The notes: generated by a model not told the origin, from the letters alone. A stretch of DNA of 64,000 nt from Desulfofarcimen acetoxidans DSM 771 (GCF_000024205.1 NC_013216.1:3906001-3970000), one strand, 5' to 3'; counted from the stretch's first letter, positions 43,838 to 53,696 are shown. Program-made: numbers and translations.

Positions 43838-44107
43838 ATGTCTGATATTATGTCCTCTGTATTTTATGATGATCAGGATTTTGAGTTAGAACTCTCAGAT
43901 GATGTTATGAGATTAATCGATGAATACGCTGAGAAAACCAACAGAACAGGTGAAGAAGTGGTTGAATACATTCTAAAGGAATTTTTGCAGGATCAACTGC
44001 ATGTTTTTGTAAAAATAGCAGAGCGGGATGACAAACCTTTGAAAAAGGTTTTGAGCAGGCAATTTTATAAGACGTTGCAAAGCCTTATGGTAGCCCCCAA
44101 CAAATAA
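43838..44107 (+). CDS. Small acidic protein, unknown function
   Basis: This 89-residue protein with an acidic N-terminus (DDQDFELELSDDVMRLIDEY) and a middle helix RTGEEVVEYILKEFLQDQL resembles a ribbon-helix-helix or dimerisation pattern but lacks the typical basic beta strand. No family was recognised. AAGGG lies directly before the first ATG, so the ATG at 43850 (12 nt from the site) may be used. It is flanked by inverted copies D and E of the dispersed repeat, each within about 130 bp, which is unusual. Confidence 0.55.
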   Translation: MSDIMSSVFYDDQDFELELSDDVMRLIDEYAEKTNRTGEEVVEYILKEFLQDQLHVFVKIAERDDKPLKKVLSRQFYKTLQSLMVAPNK

Positions 44108-44231
44108 AAAAGTTTGAGATTCACTAACCGGCACTTTTCTTTTTTGAGAAGAGTCAAAGGGCTGACCCCATAAAGGTGCTTAAATCTGCCTTTCTGGAAC
44201 AGCCCTCCTTCATACTATTTTCCTAATACAA

Positions 44232-44337
44232 GAAAGTCGCTTAAAACGGCTTTCGAGCGGCCACAGGCACTCATACTCGCGGGAAATTATGCGGTATTAA
44301 CTTTAGCTTATCCACAGATCCATCATAAGCATAATTT
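44232..44337 (+). repeat. Dispersed structured repeat, copy E (inner segment deleted)
   Basis: This copy has the 5' hairpin AAAGTCGC/GCGGCTTT-like arms, the box CCACAGGCACTCATACTCGC, the arms GGGAAATTATGC and GCATAATTT, and an exact DnaA-box nonamer TTATCCACA. The inner ATGCAATATAAATTTG stem-loop is cleanly absent. It ends one base before the stop codon of the YkgJ-like gene. Confidence 0.85.
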
Positions 44338-44338
44338 G

Positions 44339-45070
44339 CTAGAGCAATAAAAAAGCCTCTCTCTGCTTTTGCATATCACTCAGAACAGAACGCAGCCATT
44401 CAAAACCAAACTTCATAAGCTGAACATCGTCATCCCTAATTTTCCCAACTACCTCTTTCGATATGGAGAGTTTATCCACAAAACTTAAGCTAAAAAGCTT
44501 ATATTTAAATTCATCCGTATTGTAGCAAACCAAAAAGATAAGTTCACCAATTTTTCCGTCATGTTCTTTCTCCCCGGAAAACTCTATCAATGCGGGTAAA
44601 TCCTTAAAAGACTCTTCCATCTGATCATAGATGCCCAATCCCTGCTCCTGCATCCACTCATCTACAGTTTGCTCCTTGGCCTCCTTCAATCCATGACAGC
44701 GTGCAGGTTTAAATATAAAACCAAACTGGCCGTTGCCCAGCATATCCACCGGGGCAATGCGGCAGGCCCAGGGCCTTTCCTGGTAAACCATACAGCCATA
44801 GGAGGTAATAAAAGGGCAAACCAGGTTTTCATCTTCTTTCATCTTAATCAGCACCAGAGGAAAACGCTGCTTTTGAAACGATAAACGAAGTGTATGGAGA
44901 TTTAAAAACTCCTGTGAGGTAAGCCCGAGCTTGTTTTTCATGCGCAAGACATCATAAGGACTTAGAAAAATGTTTATATTACGGCAGCACTGCTTAAAAC
45001 ATTCCAGCCCTTGATGGCAGGAAAAATTAAACTTACTCTCTAAATTAAGAATAATTTCTTCTTTCATCAA
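44339..45070 (-). CDS. YkgJ-family zinc/iron-chelating protein
   Basis: This 243-residue protein has the cysteine pattern of the UPF0153/YkgJ family: CHQGLECFKQCCRNINIFLS at the N-terminus, then CPFITSYGCMVYQERPWACR. These residues are thought to bind an iron-sulfur or zinc centre. The C-terminal 100 residues are less conserved. The biological role is unknown. The gene is convergent with the small acidic gene and shares a strand with the downstream unknown gene at 45.1 kb. Confidence 0.8.
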   Translation of the reverse strand: MMKEEIILNLESKFNFSCHQGLECFKQCCRNINIFLSPYDVLRMKNKLGLTSQEFLNLHTLRLSFQKQRFPLVLIKMKEDENLVCPFITSYGCMVYQERPWACRIAPVDMLGNGQFGFIFKPARCHGLKEAKEQTVDEWMQEQGLGIYDQMEESFKDLPALIEFSGEKEHDGKIGELIFLVCYNTDEFKYKLFSLSFVDKLSISKEVVGKIRDDDVQLMKFGFEWLRSVLSDMQKQREAFLLL

Positions 45071-45091
45071 TACACCCCTAAAGACAATATA

Positions 45092-45472
45092 TTAATAAAC
45101 ATCTGAGTCATTCTGATAACTGCTGCCGGCAAACTCGTATCTGGGATTCCTTAAGTCATACTTTAAAGCCAGTTCACTTTCTCCTTCATACCATTCCAGC
45201 CGGACAATTTCCCTTCCTTCAACAGTTGCTATCATTAAAGGCGGCTGACAATGCATTTCCTTACCCTCGTCAACTCTTTGCCGCCGGTCATTGATTAATA
45301 TACTCCCAAAGGTGCGCGGATTCTCACTCCAAACATCCAATATATTGACATCAGCCTTATGAAAACGCACGTTTAATACATATGAACTGAACAAATCCTC
45401 CAACTGCCTCAAAGTAGCATTTCCGTCAAGCGCGTTTCCCACCTGGTCAAAACCTATCCAATACTGATCCAT
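45092..45472 (-). CDS. Conserved hypothetical protein, 126 residues
   Basis: No family was recognised. The protein is soluble and acidic, with aromatic residues (MDQYWIGFDQVGNAL, then DVWSENPRTFGSILINDRRQ and LEWYEGESELALKYDLRNP). It lies 21 nt upstream of the YkgJ-like gene on the same strand, and the two probably form a short operon, so a joint role is plausible. The ATG has GGAG upstream. Confidence that it is a real gene rests on length, spacing and the binding site. Confidence 0.6.
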   Translation of the reverse strand: MDQYWIGFDQVGNALDGNATLRQLEDLFSSYVLNVRFHKADVNILDVWSENPRTFGSILINDRRQRVDEGKEMHCQPPLMIATVEGREIVRLEWYEGESELALKYDLRNPRYEFAGSSYQNDSDVY

Positions 45473-45691
45473 TCTCCAACCTCCAAAGCTATCTCTTGTT
45501 CTTTTTATAATACCTCATTTACCCCGTTGATTCAATTCATCAAATTCCAGTATTTCAACAGACTCTTCTAAATCTATTTCAAATCCCGGCAGTTAACCTG
45601 CACTTTGTTCATATAAATTATCGGGTTTATTTTGGTTTTGAACAATATTCTAAACTTGTCCCGCTAAATATCAGTCTTTCCTGGCTCAATT

Positions 45692-45773
45692 AAATTATAT
45701 CGAAATAAATTTCAAAAAAAATTTATTTTTTTAGCAGGACTTTTGAAATATATTGCGAAATATATTTCAATAT
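45692..45773 (+). promoter_or_regulatory. Two palindromic operator-like sites upstream of cooS
   Basis: Two copies of a palindromic core, GAAATAAATTTC and GAAATATATTTC, lie about 55 bp apart. The second lies in a perfect 11-bp inverted repeat TGAAATATATT/AATATATTTCA. The wider form TTGCGAAATATATTTCAA resembles a CRP/FNR-family site (TTGnnA-N6-TnnCAA). The binding protein is not identified. The rest of 45473-45837 is very AT-rich spacer with no gene, ending in the AAAGGAGG ribosome binding site of cooS. Confidence 0.55.
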
Positions 45774-45837
45774 AAAAAAACAGTCTTTTCAAACTAATCA
45801 GAAAAGGACAAATTTTATTTTAAAGGAGGTTTCATTT

Positions 45838-47862
45838 ATGCCAAGGTTTAAAGACACCAGTCTTACCTGCCGGTCTTCTGACAAATCACCTCGTGTTGTT
45901 GATCCCAAGTCTGTAATGAGAACCATAGATCCGGCAGCATTAGAAATGATCAAAGTAGCACAGGAAGAAGGCATTATAACTGCATTTGACCGGGTTGTAG
46001 CCCAACAGCCCCAGTGCCAATTTGGTTACAAAGGTATTTGCTGCCGTTTTTGTATGATGGGACCCTGCCGCATTAAAGCGGATGAAGGCCCGGCCAGCAG
46101 AGGTATTTGCGGAGCCAATTCCTGGACTATCGTAGCCCGCAGCGTAGGTCTGATGATTCTTACCGGTTGCGCTTCCCATGCCCAGCACGGCAACCACATA
46201 GCCCACACATTGCACATGGTTGCTGAGGGCCATGCAACTGATTATTCTATTAAAGATCCCGCAAAATTACGCCGGTTAAGTGAGAGATACGGTGTTGAGA
46301 ACATTGATAGCAAGAATGATATGACTCTGGCCAAAGAACTGTGTGAACTGGCCCTGGAAGATATGGCCATGCTTAAAGGTGAAGGAGAGGTTCGCTGGAT
46401 TACCAAGAATGTTGTTCCTGAACGCAATAACCTCTACAGAACCCATAATGTTATGCCCTTTGGTATCCACTCGGTTATTTCAGACCTGGTAACCCAGGCA
46501 CACGTCGGTATGGACAATGACCCGATTAACCTGGTGTTCAGCGCAGTACGGGTAGGCCTGGCTGACCTGGCCGGCAAATGGATTGCCACCGACCTGTCAG
46601 ATATAATTTTCGGCACTCCCGAACCTGTAGCAAGTGAAGCTAATATGGGTGTACTTGAAGCCAAAAATGTTAATATAATTCTGCACGGACATAATCCTCT
46701 GTTAAGTGAAATGATCGTTGCTGCGGCCCGGGAAATGGAAGCAGATGCAAAAGCCGCCGGTGCCGGAGGGATTACACTCTCAGGTATTTGTTGCACAGGT
46801 AATGAGGTCTTGATGCGCCAGGGTGTTCCACTTGTCACATCTTTCTCATCCCAGGAACTGGTTATCTGCACTGGTGCCGTTGACTTAATGGTAGTTGATG
46901 TGCAGTGCATCATGCCCGGCTTAGGACCAGTATGCCAATGTTTCCATACAAAACTGGTAACAACTTCCGATATCGTTAAGATTCCTGGCTCTATCCATAT
47001 TGACTACCAGGAAAAAACAGCCATGGATAACGCTAAAGAAGTTATTGCCATGGCCATAGAAGCCTTTAAAGAGCGGGGAGATCGCCCGGTTAAAATACCG
47101 CAACACAAACAATATGTGGTTGCAGGTTACAGTCTCGAAGCTATTTACAATATTTTTGCCTCAGTTAACCCGGAAAATCCGGTTCGCGTTCTAAATGATG
47201 CTATTCTGTCCGGAGAACTGAAGGGTGTTGCCTTTATGGTCGGTTGCCACAACTTGAAGACCATGCAGGATAAGGCTCACTTAGAAATTACCAAAGCTAT
47301 GCTGGCCAACGATGTATTTGTTATCTCCACCGGTTGCCATGCCCAGGTTTGTGCCAAGCACGGCTTAATGGATCCCGCCAATGTTGAAACATATTGCGGA
47401 GATGGCTTAAAATCCTTCTTCAAGCGCATCAGCGCCAATGCCAACATGAAATATCCGATCCCGCCGGTACTGCACATGGGTTCTTGTGTTGATAACTCCC
47501 GTGGTGCCGAATTGCTGATGGATATGGCCAGAGATCTGGGCGTTGATACCCCGAAAGTACCGTTTGTAGCATCTGCTCCGGAAGCCATGAGCGGTAAAGC
47601 TACCAGTATCGGTACCTGGTGTGTTGATATTGGATGCCCGACTCACGTGGGTACTATGCCTCCGGTAGAAGGCTGCGACCTGATATACAGCGTTTTAACA
47701 CAAGTTGCCGGTGACGTTTTAGGCGGTTACTTTATTCTGGAATGCGATATAGAAGAATCTATTAAGAAGATTCTCAATGCTCTGGAATACAGGGCTTGGA
47801 AACTGAAAATACACAAAGCAGTGGCCGAGGATTTGGAAACCAGCCTGTCCAAGTGCTGGTAA
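45838..47862 (+). CDS. cooS: Anaerobic CO dehydrogenase catalytic subunit (CooS/AcsA)
   Basis: This 674-residue protein begins with the B/D-cluster cysteines (CQFGYKGICCRFCMMGPCR), then C-cluster ligands: His in ILHGHNPLLSEM, and Cys in GICCTGNE, VDVQCIMPG, STGCHAQVCAKHG and MGSCVDNSR. All needed residues for the Ni-4Fe-4S active site and the electron wire appear present. It reduces CO2 to CO, or the reverse, for acetyl-CoA synthase. A strong AAAGGAGG site lies before the ATG. It is followed within 26 nt by acsB, the AcsA-AcsB form of the Wood-Ljungdahl complex. Confidence 0.96.
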   Translation: MPRFKDTSLTCRSSDKSPRVVDPKSVMRTIDPAALEMIKVAQEEGIITAFDRVVAQQPQCQFGYKGICCRFCMMGPCRIKADEGPASRGICGANSWTIVARSVGLMILTGCASHAQHGNHIAHTLHMVAEGHATDYSIKDPAKLRRLSERYGVENIDSKNDMTLAKELCELALEDMAMLKGEGEVRWITKNVVPERNNLYRTHNVMPFGIHSVISDLVTQAHVGMDNDPINLVFSAVRVGLADLAGKWIATDLSDIIFGTPEPVASEANMGVLEAKNVNIILHGHNPLLSEMIVAAAREMEADAKAAGAGGITLSGICCTGNEVLMRQGVPLVTSFSSQELVICTGAVDLMVVDVQCIMPGLGPVCQCFHTKLVTTSDIVKIPGSIHIDYQEKTAMDNAKEVIAMAIEAFKERGDRPVKIPQHKQYVVAGYSLEAIYNIFASVNPENPVRVLNDAILSGELKGVAFMVGCHNLKTMQDKAHLEITKAMLANDVFVISTGCHAQVCAKHGLMDPANVETYCGDGLKSFFKRISANANMKYPIPPVLHMGSCVDNSRGAELLMDMARDLGVDTPKVPFVASAPEAMSGKATSIGTWCVDIGCPTHVGTMPPVEGCDLIYSVLTQVAGDVLGGYFILECDIEESIKKILNALEYRAWKLKIHKAVAEDLETSLSKCW

Positions 47863-47888
47863 TATAGATATTGAAAGGAGGAGTTAAA

Positions 47889-50084
47889 ATGTCTGAAGCG
47901 ATCAATTTCGATCAAATCTTTGAAGGTGCAATAGAACCGGGAAAAGAGCCGAAAAAGCTATTTAAAGAGGCATATGAAGGTACAATAACCGCACTTAGTT
48001 ATGCTGAAATTTTATTAAATCAGGCCATCCGGACCTACGGGAAAGATAAGCAGATAGGCTATCCCGATACTGCCTACTATCTTCCGGTAATCCGCTGCTT
48101 AAGCGGTGAAGAAATTAAGACTCTGGGTGACTGCGTACCCGTATTAAACAGAATGCGGGCCAGGGTTAAAGAGGCTAAAACCTTTGAAAATGCCCGTTTC
48201 TGGGGTGAGGCTACCTGGTATGCGGCTGACATTATCGAAGCGGTTCGTTATATCCAAAATACACCGGAAAATCCTTTACACGTTAAACCCTGGACCGGCT
48301 TTGTCGGTGACCCGGTAGTTCGTTCCTATGGGACTAAGATGGTTGACTGGACCATCCCCGGTGAAGCAGTTATTCTTGGCCGTGCTAAAGACAGCGCCTC
48401 AGCTAAGAAAATTGTTACCAGCTTAATGGCTAAAGGCCTAATGCTATTCCTTAGTGATGAAATCATTGAGCAGTGCCTGGAAGAAAACGTTAAACTCGGT
48501 ATTGACTATATCGCCTACCCACTGGGTAACTTCACTCAGATCGTTCATGCTGCCAACTACGCTCTGCGTGCCGGTATGATGTTCGGCGGCATTAAGCCGG
48601 GCGACTATGAAGCTCAAAAAGATTACCAGCGCCGTCGTGTTTTGGCCTTCGCTCTCTACCTTGGTGAGCATGACATGGTTAAAACTGCTGCGGCTATGGG
48701 TTGTATTAACGTTGGTTTCCCGGTTATTACCGACCAGGTGTTGCCGGAAGATAAGCAAATTCCTGAATGGTTCATTTCAGAACCTGATTATGATAAAATC
48801 GTTCAAGTTGCACTGGAAGTTCGCGGAGTTAAAATTACAGCCATTGATATTGATGTGCCGATTATGGTTGGTCCCGCTTTCGAAGGTGAGAGCCTGCGTA
48901 AGAAAGATATGTTCGTTGAATTCGGCGGTCAGAGAACACCTGGTTTTGAACTGGTGCGTATGGCCGGAGATGACATTGAAGACGGTACTATTGAGCTCGT
49001 CGGGCCGGATATTGATGGATTGGAACCGGGCAGCCAGCTGCCTATAGGTATTGTAGTTGATGTATACGGCCGTAAAATGCAGGAAGATTTCGAGCCTGTT
49101 CTGGAGCGCCGGGTACACTACTTTACCAACTACGGTGAAGGTCTCTGGCACGTGGCCCAGCGCGATTTAATGTGGGTCAGGATCAGTAAAGACGCTTATG
49201 CTAAAGGTTTCCGTATGAGACATATAGGAGATATCCTTTATGCCAAGTTTAAATCCGAGTTCTCCGCTATCGTAGACCGGATTAAGATAACCCTTATCAC
49301 CGATGAAGCAAAAGTTTTAGAAATGCGTGAAGTAGCCCGCAGTTACTACACTAAGCGTGACGCACGCCTTAAAGAGTTAACTGACGAGGGTGTTGATACC
49401 TTCTACTCCTGCCTGCTCTGCCAGACCTTTGCTCCTACCCACGTTTGCGTGGTAGCTCCCGAGCGTGTTGGTCTCTGTGGGGCTGTTAGCTGGCTGGATG
49501 CCAAAGCTGCTTTTGAAATTAACCCACACGGCGCTAACCAACCCATTCCTAAGGGCGAGGTTATTGATGATGTTAAGGGTCAATGGGAATCCTTTAACGA
49601 GTATACTTTCTCCAACTCTCAGCGTACCGTAGAAAAGGTTAACTTCTACACCATTATGGAATACCCGATGACCTCCTGCGGTTGCTTCGAAGCTATTATG
49701 GCCATGGTGCCTGAGTGCAACGGTTTTATGGTGGTTTCCCGTGAGCACAGCGGTATGACCCCAACAGGTATGACCTTCTCGACTTTAGCCGGTATGATGG
49801 GTGGCGGCGCTCAAATGCCCGGTTTCATGGGTATCGGTAAATCCTATCTGCTTTCCAAGAAATTCGTACCGGCTGATGGTGGATTAGCCCGCCTTGTCTG
49901 GATGCCTAAAGCATTAAAGGATCTGTTGCGTGAAGGTTTAACCGAAAGAGCTATAGATGAGGGACTTGGTGAAGATTTCGTAGATAAGATTGCAGATGAA
50001 ACCATTGGAGCCTCCGGCGAAGAAATTCTGCCGTTCCTGGAGGAAAAAGGCCACCCGGCTTTAACTATGGACTCTATGTTTTAA
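47889..50084 (+). CDS. acsB: Acetyl-CoA synthase (CODH/ACS alpha subunit)
   Basis: This protein of about 731 residues has the A-cluster cysteines in CLLCQTFAPTHVCVV, GLCGAVSW and the paired TSCGCFEAI, which hold the Ni-Ni-4Fe-4S centre. It joins CO from CooS with a methyl group from the corrinoid protein and CoA. The ATG at 47889 (MSEAINFDQ) follows AAAGGAGGAG by 5 nt; the frame is open a few codons further up. No acsC, acsD, acsE or cooC follow, unlike the classical cluster. It ends in a stack of hairpins. Confidence 0.95.
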   Translation: MSEAINFDQIFEGAIEPGKEPKKLFKEAYEGTITALSYAEILLNQAIRTYGKDKQIGYPDTAYYLPVIRCLSGEEIKTLGDCVPVLNRMRARVKEAKTFENARFWGEATWYAADIIEAVRYIQNTPENPLHVKPWTGFVGDPVVRSYGTKMVDWTIPGEAVILGRAKDSASAKKIVTSLMAKGLMLFLSDEIIEQCLEENVKLGIDYIAYPLGNFTQIVHAANYALRAGMMFGGIKPGDYEAQKDYQRRRVLAFALYLGEHDMVKTAAAMGCINVGFPVITDQVLPEDKQIPEWFISEPDYDKIVQVALEVRGVKITAIDIDVPIMVGPAFEGESLRKKDMFVEFGGQRTPGFELVRMAGDDIEDGTIELVGPDIDGLEPGSQLPIGIVVDVYGRKMQEDFEPVLERRVHYFTNYGEGLWHVAQRDLMWVRISKDAYAKGFRMRHIGDILYAKFKSEFSAIVDRIKITLITDEAKVLEMREVARSYYTKRDARLKELTDEGVDTFYSCLLCQTFAPTHVCVVAPERVGLCGAVSWLDAKAAFEINPHGANQPIPKGEVIDDVKGQWESFNEYTFSNSQRTVEKVNFYTIMEYPMTSCGCFEAIMAMVPECNGFMVVSREHSGMTPTGMTFSTLAGMMGGGAQMPGFMGIGKSYLLSKKFVPADGGLARLVWMPKALKDLLREGLTERAIDEGLGEDFVDKIADETIGASGEEILPFLEEKGHPALTMDSMF

Positions 50085-50116
50085 ATAAAGCCTGATTTCA
50101 GAAATTCGTTAATCTT

Positions 50117-50246
50117 GGTTAAAAGTCTTTCTTGGCGAGTCTTTTAACCTCCTTATAAATTCTCAGATTGCAATTCTGGGTTATTGTGATCTGAAGATGT
50201 AATAACCTCTGTGTGGCATGTGCAGCAAACACATGCCTTTTTTTTT
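50117..50246 (+). terminator. Hairpin stack and terminator after acsB
   Basis: Three hairpins follow: GGTTAAAAG/CTTTTAACC (50117-50149), GGTTATT/AATAACC (about 50179-50206), and GGCATGTG/CACATGCC (50215-50237) followed by a run of nine T. The last is a textbook terminator. Confidence 0.88.
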
Positions 50247-50573
50247 CTATAAAACAAAGTCTATTTGAATGCGCTCAAGATAATTAGTAAGTTCTTGTAC
50301 TTTTTTGTCAATTAATTCGCAATTTCTTTCTTTTGCCGCCACTTCCAAGCAGCAACCGATTTCAGTAATATAATCAAACCCGTAGGCGCCGCCTGAACCC
50401 TTCATATTATGCCCAATAAATATTATGCTATCATAATCAACCTGTTCTAACGCCTCTAATAAGTTCTTAATGTCTTTTTGCCTGTTGCTTAAATATTCTG
50501 GTATTAAATCTTCTAAACAAGAATCCACCTTTATTATAATCTTTTCTTGACTTAATATTTTATGAATCTCCAT
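50247..50573 (-). CDS. Histidine phosphotransfer (HPt) domain protein
   Basis: This 108-residue protein has a single HPt four-helix domain. The phosphoacceptor is H55 in FIGHNMKGSGGAYGF, the standard HPt motif. It likely relays phosphate between the hybrid kinases upstream and a terminal regulator. It lies 7 nt beyond the stop of the hybrid kinase gene on the same strand, so it belongs to that operon as its last gene. Confidence 0.9.
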   Translation of the reverse strand: MEIHKILSQEKIIIKVDSCLEDLIPEYLSNRQKDIKNLLEALEQVDYDSIIFIGHNMKGSGGAYGFDYITEIGCCLEVAAKERNCELIDKKVQELTNYLERIQIDFVL

Positions 50574-50580
50574 AAGCCCA

Positions 50581-52215
50581 TCAACTCCCGATATATTTAT
50601 GTATTGCCTCCAACAGCACTGACTTTTTAATAGGTTTTGTCAGATGATCCGTGCATCCAGCATCATAACTTTTCAGCACATCTTCCTTTAATGCGTATGC
50701 TGTCAACGCGATTATCGGGGTTCGTGTTAAATTATTGGCCTTTTCATTCTCCCTGATAATGCTTGTAGCAGTATATCCGTCCATTACCGGCATTTGCATA
50801 TCCATAAGCACCAGGTCATATTTGCCTGCCCTAAACTTTTCAACTGCTAATTGACCGTTCTCGGCAATATCTATTTCATAGCAGGTTCTCTTTAAATATG
50901 CCATTATTAACATACGGTTGTCTCCGGAATCATCTACCAGTAAAATCCTCCGCCTTAAGCCTCTGCTGTGCAAGGACAGGTCTGACCGGTCTTCTGTGAA
51001 TTGCTGCTGTAAATCACGTTCACCATTCTCTAAAGCAGGCTCTTTTCCTATTTTCAATTGAATGGAAAAAAAGAAAGTACTCCCCTGCTCTATCTCACTC
51101 TCAACCCCAATATGCCCGCCCATCGCTTCTACGAGTCTTTTGCAAATAGTCAATCCCAGACCGGTGCCGCCAAATTTACTGGTAGTAGAAGCATCTGCTT
51201 GCGTAAAACTCTCAAATATAATTTCACTTTTCTCCTTTTCAATACCGATACCCGTATCGGAAACAGAGAATTTAAGAAAAACATTTTCTTCCTGCATCGA
51301 TAGCTTTTCAATTATGAGAATAACTTCACCTTTTTCGGTAAACTTAATGGCATTACCGAGCAAGTTAACCAGTATTTGCTGCAAACGATTCTGATCTCCG
51401 ACTACAAAACCCGGCACATCAGGTTTTATCTGGTATGACAAAGAAAGAAACTTAATATTTGCCTGGACAGACATAAATTCAACAGTTTTTTCAACTAACT
51501 TTTTAATGTTAAAGTCCTGCTGCTCCAGTTTAAGATGACCTGCTTCAACCTTTGAAAGATCTAAAATATCATTAATCAGATTCAACAGATTTTGTCCGGC
51601 TGTCCGAAATATACCCACATATTCGCGCTGCTCCTTAGTCAAGGAGGTTTCCCAGAGCAAATCTGCCATGCCTATTATAGCATTCATAGGCGTTCTAATC
51701 TCATGACTCATATTAGCAAGAAAGGCACTTTTAGCAATATTAGCAGCTTCAGCCGCTTTTTGCGCCAAACTTAATTGCATCATCTTTTGTTCCAGTTCCT
51801 CCGCTTGCTTTTGCAACAAGATTTTTTGTTTATGCAATTCCAGAAATACCTTTACCTTGCTTCTCAAGATTTCCGGTTCCAGCGGTTTAAATAAATAGTC
51901 AACAGCACCGGCTTCGTATCCTTTAAAAATATGTTTCTGTTCTTTACTGATTGCTGTTACAAAGATTATTGGGATACTTTTAGTTTTTTCAATTCCTCTC
52001 ATTAATTCGGCAATTTCAAAACCGTCCATACCCGGCATCTGCACATCAAGCAACACCAGGGCAAAATCATGGGAAAGCAACAAAGCTAAAGCTTCATTGC
52101 CGGAATTGACTTTATAAAATTCCACTTCTTGATCTACCAGTATATTTTCCAGAACTAAAAGATTTTGGGGTCTGTCATCTACCAGAAGAACTTTCGCCAT
52201 TTCATTTATTTTCAT
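50581..52215 (-). CDS. Hybrid histidine kinase, REC-HisKA-HATPase-REC
   Basis: This 544-residue soluble protein begins with a receiver (D13-D14, D57 in [15 protein letters not shown]), then a coiled coil, HisKA with [19 protein letters not shown], an ATPase domain ([42 protein letters not shown]) and a second receiver ([25 protein letters not shown]). There are no membrane segments. It likely receives phosphate or a signal at its front receiver and passes it on via the neighbouring HPt protein. It overlaps the CheB gene by 14 nt. Confidence 0.93.
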   Translation of the reverse strand: MKINEMAKVLLVDDRPQNLLVLENILVDQEVEFYKVNSGNEALALLLSHDFALVLLDVQMPGMDGFEIAELMRGIEKTKSIPIIFVTAISKEQKHIFKGYEAGAVDYLFKPLEPEILRSKVKVFLELHKQKILLQKQAEELEQKMMQLSLAQKAAEAANIAKSAFLANMSHEIRTPMNAIIGMADLLWETSLTKEQREYVGIFRTAGQNLLNLINDILDLSKVEAGHLKLEQQDFNIKKLVEKTVEFMSVQANIKFLSLSYQIKPDVPGFVVGDQNRLQQILVNLLGNAIKFTEKGEVILIIEKLSMQEENVFLKFSVSDTGIGIEKEKSEIIFESFTQADASTTSKFGGTGLGLTICKRLVEAMGGHIGVESEIEQGSTFFFSIQLKIGKEPALENGERDLQQQFTEDRSDLSLHSRGLRRRILLVDDSGDNRMLIMAYLKRTCYEIDIAENGQLAVEKFRAGKYDLVLMDMQMPVMDGYTATSIIRENEKANNLTRTPIIALTAYALKEDVLKSYDAGCTDHLTKPIKKSVLLEAIHKYIGS

Positions 52216-52864
52216 AACTCTTTCCTTTCGATAAACTCATCAAAAAAGAAGCTATTTGTTCTAACGACAGTATGAAATCAACTGCGGTGGCAGCCAGTGC
52301 AGCGCGGGGCATGGAATCCACTTCAGCGTCCAGAGGGTCTTGCACCACAGCAAGCCCCCCTCCTTCTTTAATCCTTTTGAGCCCCTTACTGCCATCGTTA
52401 TTAGATCCGGTTAAAATAATCCCGATTAATTTTTCTCCATAAGCCCGTGCAGCAGTTTCAAATAACACATCAATAGAAGGACGGGCATAATTAACTCTAT
52501 TATCAACTGTTAAGGAAAAAGTTCTATCCTCCTCAACCAGCAAGTGATAATTAGGTGATGCCAGGTAAACCGTACCAGGCTTAATAGACTCTTTTTCATC
52601 CGCTTGTTTAACTATTAGTGAACATTTATTATTTAGGTGCTGAACTATATAGCTGCCTGAAGCAGGGTGCAAATGCTGCACAATAATCACCGGCAGGCTG
52701 AAGTCTTCAGGCAAAGAAGGAAGCAAGAAACTCAACGCGGCAAACCCTCCAGCCGAAACACCTATTACAACCGCTTGATATACCCTTTTCTCTTTTAAAC
52801 TAGTATTTAGACTTCTTTCGATATATTTTTTCCTCCTTAACAATGTCTTCAAAGCATCGACCAT
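52202..52864 (-). CDS. CheB-type methylesterase domain protein without receiver
   Basis: This 220-residue protein has the CheB catalytic fold: S37 in [13 protein letters not shown]64 in [11 protein letters not shown] and a later Asp in [11 protein letters not shown]. There is no receiver domain, so its activity is not controlled in the usual way. Such stand-alone CheB proteins occur with CheR and hybrid kinases in non-chemotaxis clusters, where they may modify a membrane sensor. It overlaps the CheR gene by 65 nt; the AAGGAGG in the overlap has no standard start codon close behind it, so the true start is uncertain. Confidence 0.88.
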   Translation of the reverse strand: MVDALKTLLRRKKYIERSLNTSLKEKRVYQAVVIGVSAGGFAALSFLLPSLPEDFSLPVIIVQHLHPASGSYIVQHLNNKCSLIVKQADEKESIKPGTVYLASPNYHLLVEEDRTFSLTVDNRVNYARPSIDVLFETAARAYGEKLIGIILTGSNNDGSKGLKRIKEGGGLAVVQDPLDAEVDSMPRAALAATAVDFILSLEQIASFLMSLSKGKSYENK

Positions 52865-53696
52865 ATTCTGAAAACATCAGGCTTTCTTTGGAACCAAGGC
52901 AAAGAAAGCCGTTTCGGCAAAGACTGTCATAAAATAGTCCTATAACTCTGTTTTGTAAAATCTTATCGAAATATATGAGCACATTGCGGCATAAGATCAA
53001 ATTCATCTCGCCAAACACCCCGTCAGTCACTAAGTTATGATCGGCAAACAGAATATTTTTTTTTAACGACTGGTTAATAATAACCGAATCGTATTTAGCC
53101 GTGTAGTAACTGGAAAAGGATTCCTTGCCTCCTGCTTTTTGATAGTTAATTGTATATTCTTTTATATTTTCAATTGGGAAAATTCCTTCTTTGGCCTTCT
53201 GCAGTACTACCTGATTGAAATCAGTAGCGTAAATCTGGCACCTGTCATAGATCCCTTCCTCTTTTAGAAGTATAACCATAGAATATACTTCTTCACCTGT
53301 AGCACAGCCAGCGTGCCATATTTTTATATAAGGATAGGTTCGTAAAACAGGAATTATCTCTCGCCTGAGAGAATAATAGAAAGACGGATCACGAAACATC
53401 TCAGTTACATTAATTGAAAAATCAAGCAATAGTTTTTTAAAAAAATCCAAGTCATATAAAGATAAATGCTGCATTTCTGAAATGCTTTGCAACCCGGACA
53501 TAGCCATTCTGTGCAATATACGTCGCTTTATAGAGGCTTTGGCATAATTTCTAAAATCATAACCATACTTCAAATATATCGCATCTAACAATAGCCTTAT
53601 TTCAATATTTTGATTTTCCCGATTAACATCTATTGTAGACTCGTCTGTTATATCCAGTTTGCTCCCCCCCTGGAAAAGACTTACTGGTAAAGCCAA
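52800..53696 (-). CDS. CheR-type methyltransferase
   Basis: This protein of about 290 residues has the CheR N-terminal helices (RRILHRMAMSGL), the SAM-binding motif IWHAGCATGEEVYSM, YATDFNQVVLQKAKEG, and NLILCRNVLIYFDK. It methylates glutamates of chemoreceptor-like proteins using SAM. It has no TPR extension. The start is uncertain: the annotated TTG lacks a binding site, while AGGGGGGAG lies nearer a CTG or ATA in LDITDE. It begins within the last bases of the large hybrid kinase gene. No chemoreceptor gene is visible. Confidence 0.9.
   Translation of the reverse strand: MALPVSLFQGGSKLDITDESTIDVNRENQNIEIRLLLDAIYLKYGYDFRNYAKASIKRRILHRMAMSGLQSISEMQHLSLYDLDFFKKLLLDFSINVTEMFRDPSFYYSLRREIIPVLRTYPYIKIWHAGCATGEEVYSMVILLKEEGIYDRCQIYATDFNQVVLQKAKEGIFPIENIKEYTINYQKAGGKESFSSYYTAKYDSVIINQSLKKNILFADHNLVTDGVFGEMNLILCRNVLIYFDKILQNRVIGLFYDSLCRNGFLCLGSKESLMFSEYGRCFEDIVKEEKIYRKKSKY

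Noticed and set aside
45940-47646. Several minus-strand open frames within cooS
   Set aside because: They are antisense shadows of a highly conserved enzyme gene and have no start signals.
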